A DNA stretch of 64,000 nucleotides from positions 39,546,200 to 39,610,199 of the forward strand of contig NC_135213.1 of assembly GCF_052324685.1 (NCBI RefSeq), read 5' to 3'. This document shows, one piece after another, positions 30,501 through 42,400 of this stretch (its first letter is position 1; each line of letters opens with the position of its first letter). A model generated the notes under the pieces. The model saw only the letters and a list, made by a program, of their open reading frames with translations. It had not been told where the DNA came from and made no database searches. A program made the translations under genes and the position numbers. This stretch comes from Brachyhypopomus gauderio (lineage: Eukaryota > Chordata > Actinopteri > Gymnotiformes > Hypopomidae).

Positions 30501-33086
30501 CCCAGCCGTGGTGGAGGTGAGGTGGAGGCGCTGGAGTACGACCCGAAGACCGGAAAAGGTCGCGTCACCTTCGTCAATACTGGAGGTCTGGAAAAACTTT
30601 CCCTTTAGCTTGTATTTGAGCAATGGAAGTACATGTTTTATTCTTATATTCTTATTATTCTATCGCAAATGTATTATTTTGTCTTAATTGTGAGACACAT
30701 TACTCACAAAAAGTTAAGGATATCTGGCATCGGGTGTCCAACTGTTCAATGTTTCAGTACTTTCTGCACAATTAGATGTTTTCTAACAAGGAACTTAACG
30801 GCAAAATTCAGGGTGAACTGACTAATGACTTTCCTGGTTCAATTAGAATTGGTATTTAAACAGTCCTCTTCATCATGCTGTTCACATTATTACATCATGA
30901 GACCAAGACGACCCCTAACAATCGCTCAACATAACCTCACCATTGAGAGCCTTCAAACAGGATGTTCTCAGAAGGAAGTGGCCACTGATCTTAGAGTGTC
31001 ACAGAGTGTCATCAGCAGGTTGTGACAGAGATACAGAGAGTCATAGAAAGGCGTAGAAGTGGACGTCCATTGGCCACGTCCTACACTGATGAACGCTTCA
31101 TTGTGAACAGAGTGCTGGTGAACCAGATAATGAACCCCACACAACTCCAAACACATTAAAGGGAGGTGAGAGGAACCCAAGTGTCATTTAAGACCACGTG
31201 AAACCATTTACATCAGAGGGGTCTGTGTGCTAGACGACCTGCAAGGGAACCGGACCACACCAGCAGACACGGGTGTAATCAAGGGAACCGGACCACACCA
31301 GCAGACACTGGTGTAATCAAGGGAACCGGACCACACCAGCAGACACAGGCGTCATCAAGGGAACCGGACCACACCAGCAGACACTGGCGTCATCAAGGGA
31401 ACCGGACCACACCAGCAGACACTGGCGTCATCAAGGGAACCGGACCACACCAGCAGACACAGGCATCATCGTCCTGCATGGACCAGGGAGGATTTACGCT
31501 GGATGAGAGACCAGTGGGTTTCAGTGCTTGTTCACTGATGGAAATCAATTCACACTGAGCAGAAATGATGGCCGCCAAAGATGAAGGAGACGTCAAAGAG
31601 AGCGATTTGCATCAGCCACCGTCACCAGACGGGTCTTTGGTGGTGGTGGAGGTGTCAGTGTGGGCAGGTGTGTCTAGTCAACACATAACTGCCCTACACT
31701 TTGTGACAAGCTCATGTTACTTCAATAACATCATTAATCCAGACATTGTGCCTCTGCGTGAACAACACAGACCTAATTTCATCTTCATGGACGACAGTGT
31801 TCCAGCTCATGGAGGTCGTATCATTAGAGAACGACTGCTGGAGATTGTGGTTCCTCAAATGGAGTGACCTGCACCTTCTCCAGACCTGAATACCATAGAA
31901 AACTTACAGGATCTGCTGAATCACCGTGTAGAGGCTCATAACTCTGAACCCCAGAACCTCAGTGATCTGAGGGCCCTTCTAGAAGAGCGAGATGTCAAGG
32001 CTCAGCATGAGACTTTTGAACAGCATGAGACTTCATTGTCAAGCTGTAATTAATGCTCAAGGCCACAGTTATTGTGACACTGATGGTTTTTGCTGCGATA
32101 TTTTGATGGTTTTTGCTATTTGTTTCAATAAATCTTTGAGATGAAGAAATCACCATTGTGTGATACTATCATGATATAAGCAGGTTCTCCTTTCATGATA
32201 TAATATCACTATAGTGTGAACATTTTATATTTTCCATAAATTTCACTCGAAAAGTCAAATATCCTTAACTTCTTGTGAGTAGTGTGTGTATAATCTAGTA
32301 ATGGTGACTGGTCTGTTGTCTTCAGTGTAATTACGTTGAATCTGTGATGTCACATTTTTTTGGTTTCACTTTCAGTTGCAGAGAATTTGGTTCTTAAACA
32401 AAAGTTCTTTGTTGATATTGGGAACGGCATGGAAGTTGATGTGGGACCAGTATATGAATATCAGCTGAAGAAGTTTCAGGTGGGCTTCAGTGAACAAGCT
32501 GATCTTAACTTATTTACGATTACTGATCCAGACTTGTTAATGATGTCGAGTCATGACCCCACATCTGATCCACTGCTGATTTCCTAATCTCACACACACC
32601 TGCTGTGAAGCCTTCGCCTCTCAACACACCTGACTCAGCTTGTCTGCTAATTAACAAACGAGGGGTTCAAAATCGCTGTCTTATAGCAGGAAGCAGTGAA
32701 AACATTAACATATGGAGTGTGGCGACACTCTGAACGTAGGACTTGGAGACGCTGGTCTAACCTGTGCAGTCTAATATTAGTTCTGTAGTCAGTATGAGCG
32801 GTTTTACTTAAAAAAACAAGTTTAAGTTGCTTTGTATCTTTGGTGTGTTACTAACTGGGTGATGTGTGGTGTATTCTAGACCTTCTCAGGGGTACCAAAG
32901 CGAACTGTGATGTTTGGAGGTATTCAGGACGTGACCGATGAGGAAGACCTGCAAGACCACCTGGAGATCCACTTTCAGAAGCCCAGCAACTACGGTGGAG
33001 AGGTGGAAACCATCAAGTTCCTCTCTGCTGGCAAGAAGATGAGGGCTTTCTTCAGTGAGGACAGCAGTGATGTTGAAGCCCAATAA
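27549..33086 (+). CDS. nmi: N-myc-interactor (Nmi/IFP35 family)
   Basis: Interferon-inducible adaptor that binds Myc-family and STAT proteins and modulates innate signalling. Exons: 27549-27584, 27714-27773, 28690-28848, 29196-29312, 29688-29859, 30148-30254, 30399-30585, 32376-32479, 32880-33086. They total 1149 nt and 382 aa with consistent phases; human NMI is about 307 aa, the extra length being N-terminal. Exons 2-4 (aa ~13-124) form a long charged coiled coil. Exon 5 gives KKMKFTRVE and KGGQALITFEEEKG. Two Nmi/IFP35 domains follow, with the repeated motifs RLELSFSKPSRGGGEVE (exon 7) and HLEIHFQKPSNYGGEVE (exon 9). VSKMRVDF and FSGVPKRTVMFGG also match the family. The ATG has A at -3. 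Intron 7 carries a Tc1-like transposon. Divergent from the parp14-like gene. Confidence 0.95.
28216..28660. repeat. Degenerate GTTTAATGT repeat in nmi intron 2
   Basis: About 440 bp of irregular tandem copies of a 10-14 bp unit (GTGTTTAATGTGT, GTGTTTAATGCAG, TAATGTAATGTAGTTAG). Longer blocks containing TAATGTAATGTAGTTAGGTG recur three times, giving a higher-order pattern. The array ends about 30 bp before the exon 3 acceptor. The left part of the intron (27774-28215) shows only a short ATT run. Confidence 0.8.
28888..29033. repeat. ~45-50 bp minisatellite in nmi intron 3
   Basis: Three to four copies of GGGGAGGAGTCAGGGGC followed by a TACCACACACACAGACACACC-type stretch. Purine-rich and CA-rich parts alternate. 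It starts about 40 bp after the exon 3 donor. Confidence 0.8.
30898..32052 (+). pseudogene. Tc1-type transposase pseudogene
   Basis: The N-terminal DNA-binding part (30898-31025, ending in a stop) and the C-terminal catalytic part (31590-32052, with an internal TGA at 31865) are recognisable but in different frames and interrupted. The C-terminal piece retains an Asp-Asp-Ser variant of the usual DN(S) motif and the PSPDLNTIENL segment. The normal enzyme is about 340 aa. The coordinates are approximate limits of similarity. Confidence 0.75.
31237..31470. repeat. ~38-bp minisatellite inside the Tc1-like element
   Basis: About six near-identical units of GGGAACCGGACCACACCAGC plus AGACACTGGCGTCATCAA. 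Variants differ at AGACAC(T/G/A)GG and GTAATC or GTCATC. It grew after or during decay of the transposase, because it interrupts the coding region. Confidence 0.9.
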
Positions 33087-33875
33087 CCAAATGAGCTGGT
33101 GTCCTGTACACACGTACACAACCCCTCTATGCAACCTGTACAAGATTACTGTGGGTTTCTTGCCTTAACCATATAAACAACTGAGTAATTTTGCCTGAAA
33201 CATATTGTAATTTAAGATCGGTTTTACTGGCCACTTGCTCAGGTTCAGCTTAACAAAATGTTTTAAGGGTGTCAGGTCTTAAATTCTAGTGAAAAGCAAA
33301 CAGACATTGCAGAGATTATCATTCTTGGCTAATGGTATTCTAAGTCCAATAATTTTATATGTAAGAGTCATTTCTGTCTTATGTCTGAGAAATGTACTGT
33401 GAGGTTTAGTGGCAATATAACTGGTTTCATATGTTTGCATATAGATTAAAGCATATTCACTATGGTAAATTACATTTTTCTTGAATTTGCTTTTCAAGGT
33501 GAAGTGTATCAATCAGTTAAAGATGTTCAGTAGTGTTGAGGGATGTGTCTTTTTCTTTAATAATCTCTGAATTAATATTGGAAAATCAACTGCATCCTTG
33601 ACTATGATTTGTTACCACTAGATGGCAGCAGTAAGCTACGACACTGCTTAAAGTTTCAGAGCTGAAGAGGTTTAATGTACCCTAGTGAAAAAAAATTCAG
33701 TGAATGTAATTATTCAGTATCAAGAAAACTGTAGAAAAAAGTGTTTTGTTCATATTGAATGGTACACGTACAACAAACAATCAGGAACTGTGTGGTCTAC
33801 AGCAAAAGCAGGAGAGAACTCCAACCATTCAGGTTGCAAACATCTCATCAATCACAAGTCAACAGAAAAACAGTG

Positions 33876-33881
33876 AATAAA
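33876..33881 (+). terminator. Candidate nmi polyadenylation signal
   Basis: AATAAA in the context CAGTGAATAAAGC lies 789 nt after the nmi stop. It is the first canonical signal I see downstream. Motif match only. Confidence 0.4.
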
Positions 33882-35055
33882 GCAACTAATTCATAATGTC
33901 CATTATTGAACTTTTCCACTGCCACTCAAATAAGGTTAGCAGTCCAAGGATGTAAATTATTCATAGTTATTGAAGTTGGGGGTTCAGTTATTAGACACAT
34001 CCTGGAAGACAATATTATCCATGTGGTCGTTTGGTGTATATATGGTTGTATATACCTTCAGGGCCCTAGCATAACTGAAAGAAAAGATTGGTTACGATTG
34101 GAGCTCGTCCATTGTCATGGAAACGTATGGTTCCAATGTGGAAATAAAACCACTTGGCGGAGGAAAGACCCTCTTTACCAGACCAATCAGACGATTGATG
34201 ATGGTGGGTGAGGAGCAGCTCGGATGGGGGACACTTCAGTGTTTCACACACACGGCTCTGGGGAGCCCCTTCATTTGATCCTTACAGAGGCATGGGCTGT
34301 GTGATCGGCCACTGTTTTAGACAGCTACACAGATGCCAAACTACAAATCACATTATATAGTCTCTTCACAGGCGGATGATGGGTTTGTCATTAAATTGCT
34401 CCATTCTTAAATTAAGTATAAATGCTGGCGATTTTCTCGTATTACACATATTTTCCAATTTATTGAGAATTTACTGAAGGTGTTGCATTAATATACTGGG
34501 TAGACACAAGGAGACATGTTTATTAAGCAGAAAGATTTATATTTGGCTGCCACACAAATTTCTTTGGTCCTACGAGACTCAGTAAATCTCATCTCATGAA
34601 ACATTTGGTAATATTTTATAGAAGGGACGCTGTTTAGATGGCTACACGACACCTTAAGCACTACTGAATGTACATAAACATTTATAAAGGCAACAGCTAA
34701 TGTTTTGCTAATTTTGATATCAAGCGATACTGATTTTTTGTGATGTGTAAAAATGACATTACACAGTAAGACGTCTCACTGACACTTTTTTTGTTGGTAT
34801 GAGGCTGACATAATGCTGATTATATCACAGGAGCTGAACACAACTGAGGGCTTTATAAAAACACTAGTGTACAAACTAACAAATGTGCTACAATATGTAA
34901 CTTTAAATATGCAATATGCAATATTTAAATATGCAACATCATCGTAATGAGTTATGACTATTGTTGAGTTGACTGAGCTGTAATTGGACACTGTGACGAT
35001 TAAAGTAACATACAACATAAAATGAATGACGCAGGGCAGAAGTGGGTCATGTTGT
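33882..35055. other. Intergenic, no gene seen
   Basis: About 1.2 kb of AT-rich sequence downstream of nmi. Open frames are short, and none has a recognised domain or plausible splice partners. No repeat longer than simple runs is visible. Confidence 0.6.
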
Positions 35056-35310
35056 GTGTTGTGTTATATTCTTAAGAGTGTTGTGTCATACTCTTAAGAG
35101 TGTTGTGTCATACTCTTAAGAGTGTTGTGTTATACTCTTAAGAGTGTTGTGTCATACTCTTAAGAGTGTTGTGTCATACTCTTAAGAGTCTTGTGTTATA
35201 CTCTTAAGAGTGTTGTGTCATACTCTTAAGAGTGTTGTGTCATACCCTTAAGAGTGTTGTGTCATACTCTTAAGAGTGTTGTGTCATACTCTTAAGAGTG
35301 TTGTGTTAGC
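35056..35310. repeat. 22-bp minisatellite built on a 12-bp palindrome
   Basis: Twelve tandem copies of ATACTCTTAAGAGTGTTGTG plus TC/TT. Each unit contains ACTCTTAAGAGT, a perfect 12-bp palindrome with an AflII-type CTTAAG core. Copies differ mainly at GTCATAC or GTTATAC. The array flanks a sequence with GTGTGTTGTGTTA at both ends. Confidence 0.95.
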
Positions 35311-37135
35311 ACACAGCACACAGTGGTTTGCAGCAGAAATAACTTGAAAGGTGGACAGTACACAGTTATCCTTATACCCTGAATACAACATTTTCAACAG
35401 TATAAATTACACAAAGATAAAAACACATTTTCTGGTTGGGGGTGATTATAGCACTCTCCTGTCATTGTTATGCCAGTGCTGAAGACATTTTTGTTCAGTT
35501 TTACTAGCATGCCTACATATCATCCTGACATACCAAACACCTGCTGTGCTGCAAAGTCAGTTGTCATAATCTGCAACATCATGTCTCCACAAACAGTGTC
35601 TCCATGTCACTTGACATAGCTGCTATATCAACATCAGAGCTTACAAAGAAGCGTTTCTGACAGCTGATGCTTGTTAGAATAAACATTTATAAATGGTTAT
35701 GTATAGTTAAGTATATTTAAGTATAATTATGTCATGAAGGATTTCTCTGGGTGCTGTGTCATCTTCTACATTGCTCTTCAGTAAAATATTACCATAAGTG
35801 TAAAGGTTCCTATAGAGAAAAGCTACATAAAGTCTAGTTTACATCTCTGTCAAGCAGGAGGCAGTGTGTAGATGCAGTTTCAATACAGGTTCAAACTACA
35901 ACATTACAGCATTAATTATAACAGAACACAGCACAAAGCCAGTTCCACTGAGATGTGGCCATGGTTGGAAGCGTTATATTATCTCTAGAGATTCAGGGTA
36001 GGCTTAAGATTCCTCATAAAAAACTACCATCAAAAATGAACACTGGAATTCAGGGGCTTCTGACTATAATGGTTATACCTCATAGACTGGTCAAGTTACC
36101 AGTCTGTCATACTGGGCAGGCTGTGGTTAAAAAGGGGTAAGTTCTGTCATTAAAATGTATGTGATGGTGCAGTTCTGTCCGCCAGCTGAGTGAACCGCCC
36201 TCGTCCGTGTTCTGAGTCGGGAAGCTGTCTCACAGGTGAGGCTGTCTGAGGCGTCTGAAATATGAAACACCAGATGGGTGTTAGGGTCACTCCAGGTGTC
36301 TCCCGCTGAAGTCTCACGAGATGCCACATGAATCTGCTCTGCTGTCTGCCCACTATATTCCCCTGACTTTTACAATCTTGAAAGCAAATTTTATAATACT
36401 GTGCAAAACCACTCATTTCCCATGATGCAACACTGTGCTGAGACGTGTAACTTGTGCCTGACTGCAGACACAAACAATTATTATCACTTTGGCTTAACTA
36501 TACAGATCACGGGTTATTGCTGTCTATGTGTGTCACCTTATGTGAATCACAGTTAAGGTGGCATTGATGATGAATGTATTCAACATCCCCAGGACGAGAG
36601 ACCACGACCACGACCACGTCCCTGGTACGGCATATAAGCTGAGAGTATGGCTTCTGTTGTCATGACAACAGGCATGCATTCAAGCAAGGCTATAACTCTG
36701 AGGATCAGACTAGATGTGAAGTTACCTCTGCAGGAGTGATAAATCTTTAAGGGCCATCTGTGTCTCCTCGGAGAGATGGCTTTGGTTACTTCTTTTCTTT
36801 TTTTTTTTTGAGAAATAAAGAGAAATGAATGAGACTGGAAGACTATTCACAGATTTCTACATTCAGATAGATTTTGAACCTGCATCAGCATATTGCAACT
36901 AATAAAGAGCATAAATGAAACATAACTGAAACGTTTAGCTCTAGATAATACTAATGAAGCATTACATGTGGACGTTGGAATTTATTTTCACTCTGCCCTC
37001 ACATGAAACATTACCATTATCACAAACTATTTCCTTCTCAGGAGGTTTTCCAACCACACCTAAAGTGTAGCATCGTTACAAAGAAAAAAGAGTTTTCAAA
37101 CACATGTTTTTTGCATTCTCAGTAGAAGACCTGGG

Positions 37136-37180
<45 letters not shown>

Positions 37181-38244
37181 TGCGTTCAGATTTGGAGATG
37201 ATCACATCAGCCTCCACATCGGTACACGCACCAGCACTCTGTACATCATTCTGTGGGTTTTTTGAGGCGCCTGCAGAGAAATTCCTCTGTTTGCAGTTCA
37301 CATGAAATGGGAGCCTCCAGTCAGGATGGTCCACACCCCGCGCCAGACGTTTATGAGCCCAGCGAGAGAGCTCCGTCACTGGGACGGGCAGCCTCAGAAG
37401 GCTGGCCTGCTGGAGTGTTATTGCACATAACTGCGCCATCCTGTTTCAGTGAGGCTGGAGGCTTCTGAGAGCTCTAGTTTTGGAATAACAGTGACTTCAA
37501 CACATGGGCTGGACACACGTGGCCTTTGCCAAGGAGAACTTTACAAATACAATCAGGATTAATGGGTGAAAAAAGAGTTTGGGCCATTGGACTTGGGCTC
37601 TGTTAACTTAGCATATAGGAAACTTCTATGGAGAGCATTTTATTTGTAAGATATTTGCAGATGATTTCACCGTGTACCTAACTGCCCTGTTATAATGTTA
37701 GATGTTAATTAACAGAAACTCCAAGAGTCACATAAGGAATCATTGCTGTGAAACTCTAAAACTCATTGGATCATGGCAGATTGCGTTTTGAACTTTAGTT
37801 TCCCAGCTTAAAATGTTAAGTAAATGCCAGAAGATAAGATTCTGCTCTCTGACAACAACATCTTTCCCAGTTTGCTTTCATTCTGTCATAGTTTCCTTAC
37901 TAGCGTCACATGCTAATGTAGGAACACTTTCTTAGCGCTCCTTTTTGGGGTGACAATGTCTCGGCCACTCTGTGAGCCAATTACTAAAGTGCTCATTGAC
38001 AGGGGATCAGTCCCCGTGGTAACAGCATGGAAACAGAATAGAGACCGAGTAATGGTGGCAGCCGAGCGGCTGACTGATAACACCCCTGTTGTGTGTTCTA
38101 CTGCTTGACTGACAGACGTATGGAAATCTGCTGTCTTGGAGATAGCGAATGCTAATGAGAATGTCTGTGAGGGGAAAACGTCACTTTGGCATGATGTGAA
38201 TTGGTTATCATTACACACCCATGCAGACAAACACACGCATAAAG

Positions 38245-38294
<50 letters not shown>

Positions 38295-39408
38295 ATGTCT
38301 CATGAAACTAAGGTAGCCGCAGATATCATCACCAGTATTCATCATAAAAATAAAGAGTTCAGGGGGCTTTTACTCAGTGTTTAAAAAATTTAAATGTCAG
38401 GCCTTCTGTTTCATTGTCCTGACATCTCAGTGTGCTGGGCTGACTCAGACAGATCTAACAGTGAAGTACCTGCAACCAAATGAGATTTGTATGTTTTAAA
38501 GTTTTAAAACAATACAAAATCTTACTGTCTTTGTCAAACATGACAAACCAATGATTACATCCAAATTCAATATTACAGTGTTGTGACACAGATTTATTGT
38601 AACAGTAAAATAATACAGTGCCAAAGTATGCAAACATTTTAATTGTAAAAGTATTTAAGCACTACTTGAACGCTGAGTTGAACATGTCTAGTCAGCTGGA
38701 AGTGCAAATATTTTCATTTTTTGTCCACTGTACAGTTAAAGTTACTTTAGTTTGCTGTCTATTAACTATTAAGTCTAGTTACCCTTGTAAACAGCTGCAA
38801 AATACAATTAAAATACATTTTTAACATGATCCAGTTGTTTATTTAATATGGAACATTACTATAAAATGAATCTAGGAATGTTGTATTGTTTTGCTGACAT
38901 GGTTTAAAATTTGGCTTGCTTGCAGAGGGCAAGTCTAGACTGTATCAAATGTAAAAATTGCTGGTTGAATGCCAAGCACAGATATGTGAGTAAGATCAGT
39001 GACAGTGCACTTTATGTGATGGGCTGACTGGGTTACTGTAATGAACTGTACTGACGTGAATGGGCTCCTCACCATCGCGGAAGTCACTCAACATCTTCCT
39101 AACATTTATAGACACATCTAAGCTTTTAGGCTGTGGAAACTTTGCCTCAGTAGAAACGACAGACTCTGTTTCCTGTGTGCTATGGCTGTTAAAAGTCACC
39201 GAGCTTCAAAGGTACGTATGTGAGCCAAGACGTGTAAATAAATCCTGCCTGATCGCCTGCCTTCTCTGGCTCTGATTTGAAGGCATTTTGATAAAGCCCA
39301 GGGTAATTGTTAGCATGTGGGGTATTACTCCTCGACTGCTTCCTGCGAGAAGGCCCCCCGCACCACACAACGGGCTGACCCTCCCCAACTCTCTCTCTCT
39401 CACACACA

Positions 39409-39439
<31 letters not shown>

Positions 39440-41394
39440 TCCTTGAATTTCCTCTGTGTGCTGTAATGAGTTCCACATGGTGCCCTTGACAGCGCCATTG
39501 CGTTACAGTTGATCCAGGCCCAAACATGCCCTCTGCTTTGTTTGTTTGGTACATTCAGAGTCAGCGAGACTTTTTGGACATAAGAGAATCAGGGTGATTT
39601 ATATATGTTTTAATTACACTCAGTAAAATATAATGCATCAGACTTAGATAGCAACCTTAAAAGTCACTGAATCTTAACATATTCTATCTGTGAAGCAAAT
39701 TCATAACAAATCTTCCCTTGCGTGTGCGTGAAGTGCTGAAAAAAAAAGACAAAAGTGAAACCATAACAAAACACCGTAGTGGAGAATTGAGTTTTTGGTG
39801 ATACCGGGGAAGTAAATCATGAAAAAGTGTTTACTCTGTACCTTGAAGCCAAATAACAGATGGTGCATTGCATTCTGGGATCTGCTCTGACCTACAACCC
39901 AGAAATGTATTTCTGGACCAGCTGACACAGCCCCCAACGTCCCCCCATTGCTTGCCTGGGAGCTCAGAGGATTCCTGGGGAGGAAAACTGTATCCAGTCC
40001 CCTCAAGCAGCACCAGGAGGGGGAGTGATGGATGGCCCTGCTGAGGTTGGAGGAAAGAAAGTGATGTAGGTTGTGGGCTGGTACAGATGATCTATCAATG
40101 CCAAATGTTTTTCCTAAGGCCTCATTAACTATAGCTGTTATAACCAGGTAAGTAGGTGTGATAAAGCTGACCTTCAATATTTCTGCTAAACATCTGACAG
40201 GCTTGTAGTGAGTGATTATTTTTGGTAAACGATGACCTTGTAACAACTGGGTGCTTTATGTGTTTCATGGGTGAGAGACATGACATTGGAAAATATGATT
40301 CATTTTAACATTATCATTCATTTGTACCCAACAAAATTCCTCATGTTGTATTAAGAATTACTGCAAACATGAGTGTCCTGCTGGTCTGAAATTAATTCTG
40401 TACTACGTGTCACGTTTTTTTTGCCATGTTAGCAAACAGCAGTAGAGATTAAAGAAAAGTAAAGAGATCTGAAGATCTGCTTTAAAACCCTCTATTTGAG
40501 CCAGACTCCTTTCAACTGTGTGGGTAAAGTAGAAGAAGACTTTGGCACCAGCTGAATGATGAGGCTTTGAGCAGCTGCCAGGTTGATTGTGTCCAATCAC
40601 ACCAGTGGCAGGAAGAGGTGAACGTGATTGTGGTGGCTTAACTACCTCTTGTTTAGATTAGTGAGATCAACCTTCAGATTGGCTTCTCTCCTGCAGGACC
40701 AGGTGACGCCAATCACCGGACAGGCAGGCGAGATTAGAGACTCCAGACACGCTGTAAGATGATGAGGAGAAGAGAAAAAAAACACAGTCCATCATAAGTG
40801 CCGGATTTCCACCATTGACTGGTGACAAAGGTCACTGTCCTGATTGGTTCTGGCCTTGAGATAAATATAAGGGCTGTTATAGGACAATCAATAAAGCTTA
40901 AACAGTCAGAGGCTCAGGAGCGGTGCGGGTGGGGGGTTAAGCTAGACTGTGCTTATGAATAACTTTAGCAAATGCCAACCAACCGCCATTTGTTTGCCAC
41001 CAACATAAATTGCAGAGCAAGAAAAAATATCCAGAACCTTCTTGGCATTTTATGACTTTTTTCTGTAAACTGATTAGGCTTCGTCCCCATTTTTATAGTT
41101 AACACGATTAACCTGTAATGTATGAATTGTGTTTGTGGTTTATATTTAAAGGGGTTTGCTGACAGACAGCATGGCTGAATATTCATACATTATTAGTGTC
41201 TATTTGAAATGCATGAGCTATTATTCATAATTTTAACAATCAGATTTAACAATAAGAAAATCTCCCGCATGAATGCATATGTTTAAGGTTAAAATGTGCA
41301 TAAATGAATATATGATGAAACTTGATGCTTGTCCATTGTACCAAGCTAATGATAAAGAGTGTTATGTGGAAACAGTTGCTGTTGATGGTGTAAT
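35311..41394. other. Intergenic stretch with microsatellites, no gene supported
   Basis: Six kb without a recognisable gene. It contains (CA)n at 37137-37179, (GA)n at 38247-38293 and a CT/CA compound run at 39389-39438. A minus-strand open frame of 181 codons at 39701-40246 has no recognised domain and lies in normal noncoding composition. The stretch around 40100-40220 is free of simple repeats and looks like possible conserved noncoding DNA, which needs an alignment to judge. Confidence 0.6.
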
Positions 41395-41760
41395 CCTGTG
41401 TAATGCTAATCTTCCTTGGTAAAACGTCTTCCTTGATAATGCTAGTCTTCCATGGTAATACTAGTCTTACTTGGTAATGCTAGTCTTCCCCTGTAATTCT
41501 AGTCTTTCTTGGTAATACTAGTCTTCCTTGATAATGCTAGTCTTCCATGGTAATACTAGTCTTACTTGGTAATGCTAATCTTCCCCTGTAATTCTAGTCT
41601 TTCTTGGTGTTCCTCTCTAAAACTACTCTTCCTCTGTAATCCTAGTTTTCCATGGTAATACTAGTCTTCCTCTGTAATGCTAGTCTTCCTTGGTAGTTCT
41701 AGTGTTCCTCTCTAAAACTAGTCTTCCTCTGTAATGCTGGTCTTCCTTGATAATACTAGC
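41395..41760. repeat. ~19-bp degenerate minisatellite
   Basis: Around 18-19 imperfect copies of CTAGTCTTCCTTGGTAATG with variants CTTCCCCTGTAATT, CCATGGTAATA and CTCTCTAAAA. A block of about 115 bp (TAATACTAGTCTTACTTGG...CTAGTCTTTCTTGGT) is repeated at about 41457 and 41553, so the array has a higher-order period. Confidence 0.85.
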
Positions 41761-42329
41761 ATGCAGCCACTTTCACTTCTTTAAAGGCCTGTTCAGGATG
41801 TTCAGGTCATGTGATTAACTTGTCAAGACCATTTCGCAATTTAGCCCTGAAATACTCCACAATTACTTTTGTAGCTACGTGTATTTTTAGAGCCATTATG
41901 TTTCTACGAGGTGAAGCGTCCTGTGGTGGGTTTGAGATGTGGCTGTAGAGATGCGCGTGAGCTTCTGCACACTTTGGCGTTCACCCTGCAGCTGCTGTCT
42001 GCAGTATTAGCATCAGGATAAGCTAATGAGCCAGTTCCACTGGCCGTCATACCGCAAACGCCCAAGTCATGACGTCACATCCAGCAGTCTTCCCAAACGA
42101 GACGGCGTGGTACGAATAGTACCACGTCTTATCTGCAAACTTTCCTCTGTTTGTCACTCTGGTGAGCTGATCTGTGTGTCATCTGTCCCCCAGTCTTGGC
42201 CCATGACCTGTGCTGGCTTTAACCCTCGAGGTCCACAGGGCCTTTTCTCTGTTTTTGCATATTTTCTTACATTTGTCTCTAAACATGCTTACAATTCATA
42301 TCCAAATGTTTAGATCATTTTGATATTTA

Positions 42330-42400
42330 CATTTACATTTACGGCATTTAGCAGACACTCTTATCCAGAGCGACTTAAAAAGTGGTCAATCAAAAATCAA
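42330..42400. repeat. Dispersed fish repeat (TTTACGGCATTTAGCAGAC type)
   Basis: ACATTTACATTTACGGCATT followed by TAGCAGACACTCTTATCC and AGAGCGACTTA is a very abundant dispersed motif in otophysan and other teleost genomes. It is a fragment here. Neighbouring sequence from 41761 to 43970 holds no gene I can support. Confidence 0.55.

Larger units (their letters stand above)
30701..32281 (+). mobile_element. Tc1-like DNA transposon with decayed transposase
   Basis: Both ends carry a 23-bp inverted repeat differing at one position (outer part TACTCACAAAAAGTTAAGG), each beginning with the TA expected of a Tc1/mariner target duplication. The inner sequence keeps fragments of a Tc1 transposase: a helix-turn-helix start near 30898 (MRPRRPLTIAQHNLTIESL..CSQKEVATDLRVSQSVISRL) and the DDE region near 31787 (FMDDSVPAHGGRIIRERL). 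Stops and frameshifts separate these fragments, and a minisatellite (31237-31470) lies where the central part should be. It is therefore not expected to encode an active enzyme. Sits in nmi intron 7 in the same orientation as the gene. Confidence 0.9.

Noticed and set aside
31565..31867. 100-codon frame as a host gene
   Set aside because: It carries the DDE-region sequence of a Tc1 transposase and lies between the inverted repeats at 30701 and 32281. It is part of a decayed transposon.
38136..38384. Glu-Arg repeat frame
   Set aside because: Translation of a (GA)n microsatellite.
39701..40246. 181-codon minus-strand open frame
   Set aside because: No recognised domain, no repeat of family motifs, and composition like the surrounding noncoding DNA. 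A chance frame is more likely without transcript support.
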